Source: an uncultured Eubacteriales bacterium
Lineage (GTDB): Bacteria; Bacillota; Clostridia; Oscillospirales; Oscillospiraceae
Length of the DNA stretch: 34,969 nt
Direction: 5' to 3'
Assembly (NCBI GenBank): GCA_900545515.1
Contig: UQZA01000027.1
Span: 1-34,969, forward strand
Positions 32,627-34,969 of this stretch are shown in pieces. Under the pieces are notes generated by a model. The model was not told where the DNA came from, ran no database searches, and saw only the letters and a program-made list of their open reading frames with translations. Numbering within the stretch: position 1 is the first letter of the stretch; every line of letters starts with the position of its first letter. A program made the translations under genes and the position numbers.

Positions 32627-33520
32627 ATGACTGATCTGACAAAAGAGATGCTGCCCCAGGTACCACAGGGAGGCGAGACAAAGGCAGGCGCCTCGGGAGA
32701 GGACGAGCTGGGGGCATATTTCCGGGAAATTCGCCAATACCCCCGCCTCACGCCTGAGGAGGAGCGGGAGCTGGCACAGGGTTGCGCCGCCGGGGACCAG
32801 GCTGCCATCCGGCGGATGGTCCAGTGCAACCTCCGCCTGGTGGTGGCTGTGGCCAAGGAGTACGCAGGACGGGGGGTACCTCTGATGGACCTCATTCAGG
32901 AGGGAAACATCGGCCTCATTGTGGCGGCCCAAAAGTTTGACTACACCCGGGAGCTGCGGTTTTCCACCTATGCCACCAAGTGGATTCGTCAGGGCATCAG
33001 CCGGTGCCTGATGAACCATGCAGGCCTCATCCGGGTTCCGGTCCACACGGCGGAGCGGATGCGAGCCATTCTGGCCGCCCGGGCGGCCTGGATACAGGCA
33101 AACGGACAGGAGCCGGATCTGGAGCAGCTGGCCGGGACGGTGGGACTGCCGCCGGAGAAGGTGGCGAAGCTCTTGAGCCTGGTGCCGGAGATTTCCTCCC
33201 TGGATGCACCGACGGGGGACGGAGATGGGACGGTGGGCCAGCTCCTGCCGGACCGGGCAGCCAGGGGACCCCAGGATATCTTGGTGCAAGCCCAGCTTTT
33301 GCAGGCGATTACGAGCCTGATGGCCCAACTCACCCAGCGGCAGCAGCAGATTCTCAGAATGCATTACGGCTTGGACGACGGCGTCTGTCACTCTCTGGAG
33401 GACATCGCGGGGCAATTGGGAATTTCCAAGGAGCGGGTTCGGCAGGTGGAGAAGCAGGCCTTTGAGAAAATGAAGACCCTGGGAGCCAGCATGGGGCTGG
33501 AGGAATACCTGGAGGGGTAG
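32627..33520 (+). CDS. RpoD/SigA-family RNA polymerase sigma factor lacking region 1.1
   Basis: A 297-residue sigma-70 protein. Region 1.2 is at DELGAYFREIRQYPRLTPEE (26-45), region 2 at NLRLVVAVAKEYAGRGVPLMDLIQEGNIGLI (68-98) and FSTYATKWIRQGISR (112-126), region 3 about 135-190, and region 4 with LTQRQQQILRMHYGLDDG and the HTH LEDIAGQLGISKERVRQVE (257-275), whose recognition helix is intact. Its place after dnaG is that of the housekeeping sigma, but it is shorter than usual RpoD, lacks region 1.1, and has ATKW and CLMNHAGLIRVPVH where RpoD has ATWW and AIADQARTIRIPVH. It could be a secondary sigma. I chose ATG 32627 with GGAGAGA six bases before; an in-frame ATG at 32612 has no ribosome site. 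The next gene is a degenerate relative. Confidence 0.88.
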   Translation: MTDLTKEMLPQVPQGGETKAGASGEDELGAYFREIRQYPRLTPEEERELAQGCAAGDQAAIRRMVQCNLRLVVAVAKEYAGRGVPLMDLIQEGNIGLIVAAQKFDYTRELRFSTYATKWIRQGISRCLMNHAGLIRVPVHTAERMRAILAARAAWIQANGQEPDLEQLAGTVGLPPEKVAKLLSLVPEISSLDAPTGDGDGTVGQLLPDRAARGPQDILVQAQLLQAITSLMAQLTQRQQQILRMHYGLDDGVCHSLEDIAGQLGISKERVRQVEKQAFEKMKTLGASMGLEEYLEG

Positions 33521-33546
33521 CTTCCGGGGCAGGAGGAGGAAGGACC

Positions 33547-34560
33547 ATGGGAATGGATTTGGAATTGGAATGGGAGGAGCCTGGCTGGCAGCGGATGATG
33601 GACAGTCTGCCCCGGGGGAGCGTCATACCGGCCGAGCGGTTTTTTGCCATGCTGGGGGCGGTAGACGAGGAGGGGGCTCTGGAGGCGGCTTTGACCCTGA
33701 CTGCCCGGGGAGTGGGACTGGATGTGTCCAGGCTACCCCAGGGTGGACCGGGGGCAGCAGGGGAGCGGCTGGCCCGGGAGGCGGAGCTGGCCCGACGGGG
33801 AGCTCTCCCTGGGGCCTTGGCTTCCGGAGATCCCCTGAGGCTGTATTGGCAGGAGCTGGAGGCCCTGCCCAGGCTCAACAGCCTGGATGCACGGGAGCTG
33901 ACCAATGGCGGCGCAGACCCCAACCGGCTCACAGAGGGCTTGCTCTGGCTGGTGGCCCAGGAGGCCCTGGACTTTGCCGGACAGGGCGTGCTGCTTCTGG
34001 ATCTGATGCAGGAGGGAGCCATGGGGCTCCTCCAAGCCATGGAGGACCCGGGACCTGATCCGGTGGAGCGGGGCAGGTGGCATGTGCGCCAGGCTATGGC
34101 GCGTGCTGTGGCGTTGCAGTACCTGTCCACCGGGGAGGCACAGCGGCTGGTGGCAGCCATGCGGGCCTACCAGCAGGCGGACCGGCGGCTCCTGGAGCGG
34201 CTGGGGCGGAATCCTGGGCCGGAGGAGCTCGCCCAGGAGCTGGGCAAGCCGGTGACGGAGGTCCTGGCCCTGGGGAACATGGTCCGGGACGCGGCCGCTG
34301 CGCCCAAGGAAAGCCGGGAGCCTGCCCAGGAGGTGGAAAAGGTGGAGGATACCGCCTACTTCCAGCTCCGGACCCGGGTGGAGGAGCTGCTGTCCGTCCT
34401 GGAAGAGGTGGACCAGGCACTTCTGAAGGGGCGCTTTGGCCTGGATGGCCGGCCGCCAATGAGCCTGGAGGAGACAGCCCGGGACCTGGGCTTGGACCTG
34501 GAGGAGGCAGCGGAGCGGGAGCGGCGGGCCATGCTGGCTCTGCGGTGTCAAAACGGCTGA
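33547..34560 (+). CDS. Degenerate RpoD-like protein, possible sigma-factor partner or antagonist
   Basis: A 337-residue protein not matching a named family by eye, but it follows the RpoD order. Residues 8-62 (WQRMMDSLPRGSVIPAE, FFAMLGAVDEEG) resemble region 1.1; 93-118 (SGDPLRLYWQELEALPRLNS) match region 1.2; 132-166 (LLLDLMQEGAMGLLQAME) match the core-binding part of region 2; 200-245 (LLERLGRNPGPEELAQELGK) match region 3; 278-333 (LLKGRFGLDGRPPMSLEETA) match region 4. The promoter-reading parts look decayed: GRWHVRQAMARAVA replaces TYATWWIRQAITRA, and DLEEAAERERRAMLALR replaces TRERIRQIEAKALRKLR. Core contact may be kept while DNA recognition is lost. The ribosome site is GGAGGAAGGA and the gap after the sigma gene is 26 bases, so they are likely co-expressed. 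Confidence 0.75.
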   Translation: MGMDLELEWEEPGWQRMMDSLPRGSVIPAERFFAMLGAVDEEGALEAALTLTARGVGLDVSRLPQGGPGAAGERLAREAELARRGALPGALASGDPLRLYWQELEALPRLNSLDARELTNGGADPNRLTEGLLWLVAQEALDFAGQGVLLLDLMQEGAMGLLQAMEDPGPDPVERGRWHVRQAMARAVALQYLSTGEAQRLVAAMRAYQQADRRLLERLGRNPGPEELAQELGKPVTEVLALGNMVRDAAAAPKESREPAQEVEKVEDTAYFQLRTRVEELLSVLEEVDQALLKGRFGLDGRPPMSLEETARDLGLDLEEAAERERRAMLALRCQNG

Positions 34561-34596
34561 TTTCCAAGGGGAATGTCACGTATATGATGCACTGTC

Positions 34597-34847
34597 TGCC
34601 CATGGGTGCGTTGCAAAATGCGCAGAAGTTCTGCGTGAGCGAGAAGCAGGGCAAAAATGAAGCAAATCGGTCAGCCTCAAAAAAGAGGTTGGCCGATTTA
34701 CCTGTGTGCTGGATGCTTTATGCATAAAAATGGGGAAATGGGCGATGCTTCAGATTTCGGAAGAAATTTGAAACATGTGTGGATAAAATATTGCGGAAAA
34801 CAGAGCCTGCCACTCAATTCATTTTGCAACAGGCCCCATACCCATGG
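34597..34847. repeat. Imperfect long inverted repeat flanking non-coding DNA
   Basis: The left end has CCATGGGT (34600-34607) then GTTGCAAAATG (34610-34620); the right end, read on the other strand, has CCATGGGT (34840-34847) then GTTGCAAAATG (34820-34830), with different spacing between the two blocks. The enclosed 200 bases have no supported gene. It could be a MITE-like element or the remains of an insertion sequence. Confidence 0.45.
34664..34699. terminator. Long hairpin, possible bidirectional terminator
   Basis: AAATCGGTCAGCCTC (34664-34678) pairs over its whole length, with two G-T wobbles, with GAGGTTGGCCGATTT (34685-34699) around an A6 loop. No T tract follows on the plus strand; on the minus strand GCTTCATTTTTG follows. 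It may end the dnaG operon from the left or the minus-strand gene from the right. Confidence 0.5.
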
Positions 34848-34865
34848 TGGAGAAAGTCCATTTGT

Positions 34866-34969
34866 TCATTGGGGGAGGGACAGGAGTTTCAGGTACTTGG
34901 GCTGGTCTGCTGCTGGAATTTTCATGGCGGTCATCACTTGCTCCGCAGGCCAGCCGGTGGTTTCCATCA
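34866..34969 (-). CDS. C-terminal end of an unidentified protein (3' partial in window)
   Basis: On the minus strand the frame is open from the window edge to a stop at 34866-34868, giving about 34 residues, including ETTGWPAEQVMTAMKIPAAD and KYLKLLSLPQ. The pattern of a helix followed by AMxxLxIPxxxxxKYLxLL looks like the C-terminal tail of several small Clostridial proteins, among them Rpn/PD-(D/E)XK nuclease-type transposase relatives, but this is only a resemblance. An ATG lies at 34965-34967, so the true start may be outside the window. Nearby inverted repeats would fit a mobile-element setting. Confidence 0.4.
   Translation of the reverse strand, partial: METTGWPAEQVMTAMKIPAADQPKYLKLLSLPQ

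Noticed and set aside
34584..34727. A 47-residue plus-strand ORF after the degenerate sigma gene
   Set aside because: No ribosome site at a usable distance, and it runs through a long hairpin and an inverted-repeat arm.

Overview
The window looks like a chromosome segment of a high-GC, low-oxygen-lineage Firmicute, most likely a gut Oscillospiraceae (Flavonifractor, Lawsonibacter or Oscillibacter type). Grounds: strong AGGAGG-type ribosome sites before almost every gene, third-codon-position GC so high that long antisense ORFs appear, an SLH-anchored surface protein, the Firmicute genes whiA, DUF4867 and femX, and GTAGGG/CCTCC palindromic intergenic repeats. The genus is an inference from style and gene content. 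No rRNA, tRNA, CRISPR array or intact insertion sequence was recognised.

Layout. (1) 2-5293: the C-terminal 1.76 kaa of a giant SLH-anchored surface protein with a GH20 hexosaminidase-like domain. (2) 5453-10313: a well-bounded sugar operon (promoter, FGGY kinase, DUF4867 cupin-like protein, a cytoplasmic GH20 paralogue of the surface enzyme, L-fucose-isomerase-like protein, perfect terminator). (3) 10337-16021: murB, whiA, dnaE, with a promoter overlapped by a palindrome. (4) 16164-18260: a YyaL/SSP411-type thioredoxin-domain protein. (5) 18306-25178: histidine degradation, hutH-hutU-hutI, then ftcD-fchA, preceded by an inverted repeat, a promoter and a GC-rich leader hairpin. (6) 25182-26296: a convergent small XRE regulator with a GGAC/GTCC operator cluster, and a BlaI/MecI-type repressor without BlaR1. 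(7) 26338-30643: a repeat-rich spacer, then femX, a divergent alanine racemase and an M3 metallopeptidase lipoprotein. (8) 30669-34560: another REP-like element, then dnaG, a sigma-70 factor and a second, degenerate RpoD-like protein. (9) 34561-34969: non-coding DNA with inverted repeats and the end of a minus-strand gene.

How the genes work together. The surface GH20 protein may trim a host or dietary glycan outside the cell, while the adjacent operon has a cytoplasmic GH20 to finish the job and an isomerase plus ketose kinase for a released sugar; the substrate is unknown and no transporter lies in the window. The hut cluster turns histidine into glutamate and loads the formimino carbon onto tetrahydrofolate (HutH, HutU, HutI, FtcD, FchA). 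femX and the racemase point to peptidoglycan cross-bridge or D-amino-acid metabolism. dnaG-rpoD is the classic macromolecular-synthesis pair, here extended by a sigma-like protein that keeps the RpoD plan, including a region-1.1-like N terminus, but appears to have lost its DNA-reading residues.

The two best candidates for undescribed biology are the paired GH20/DUF4867/isomerase/kinase locus and the tandem active/degenerate sigma pair.
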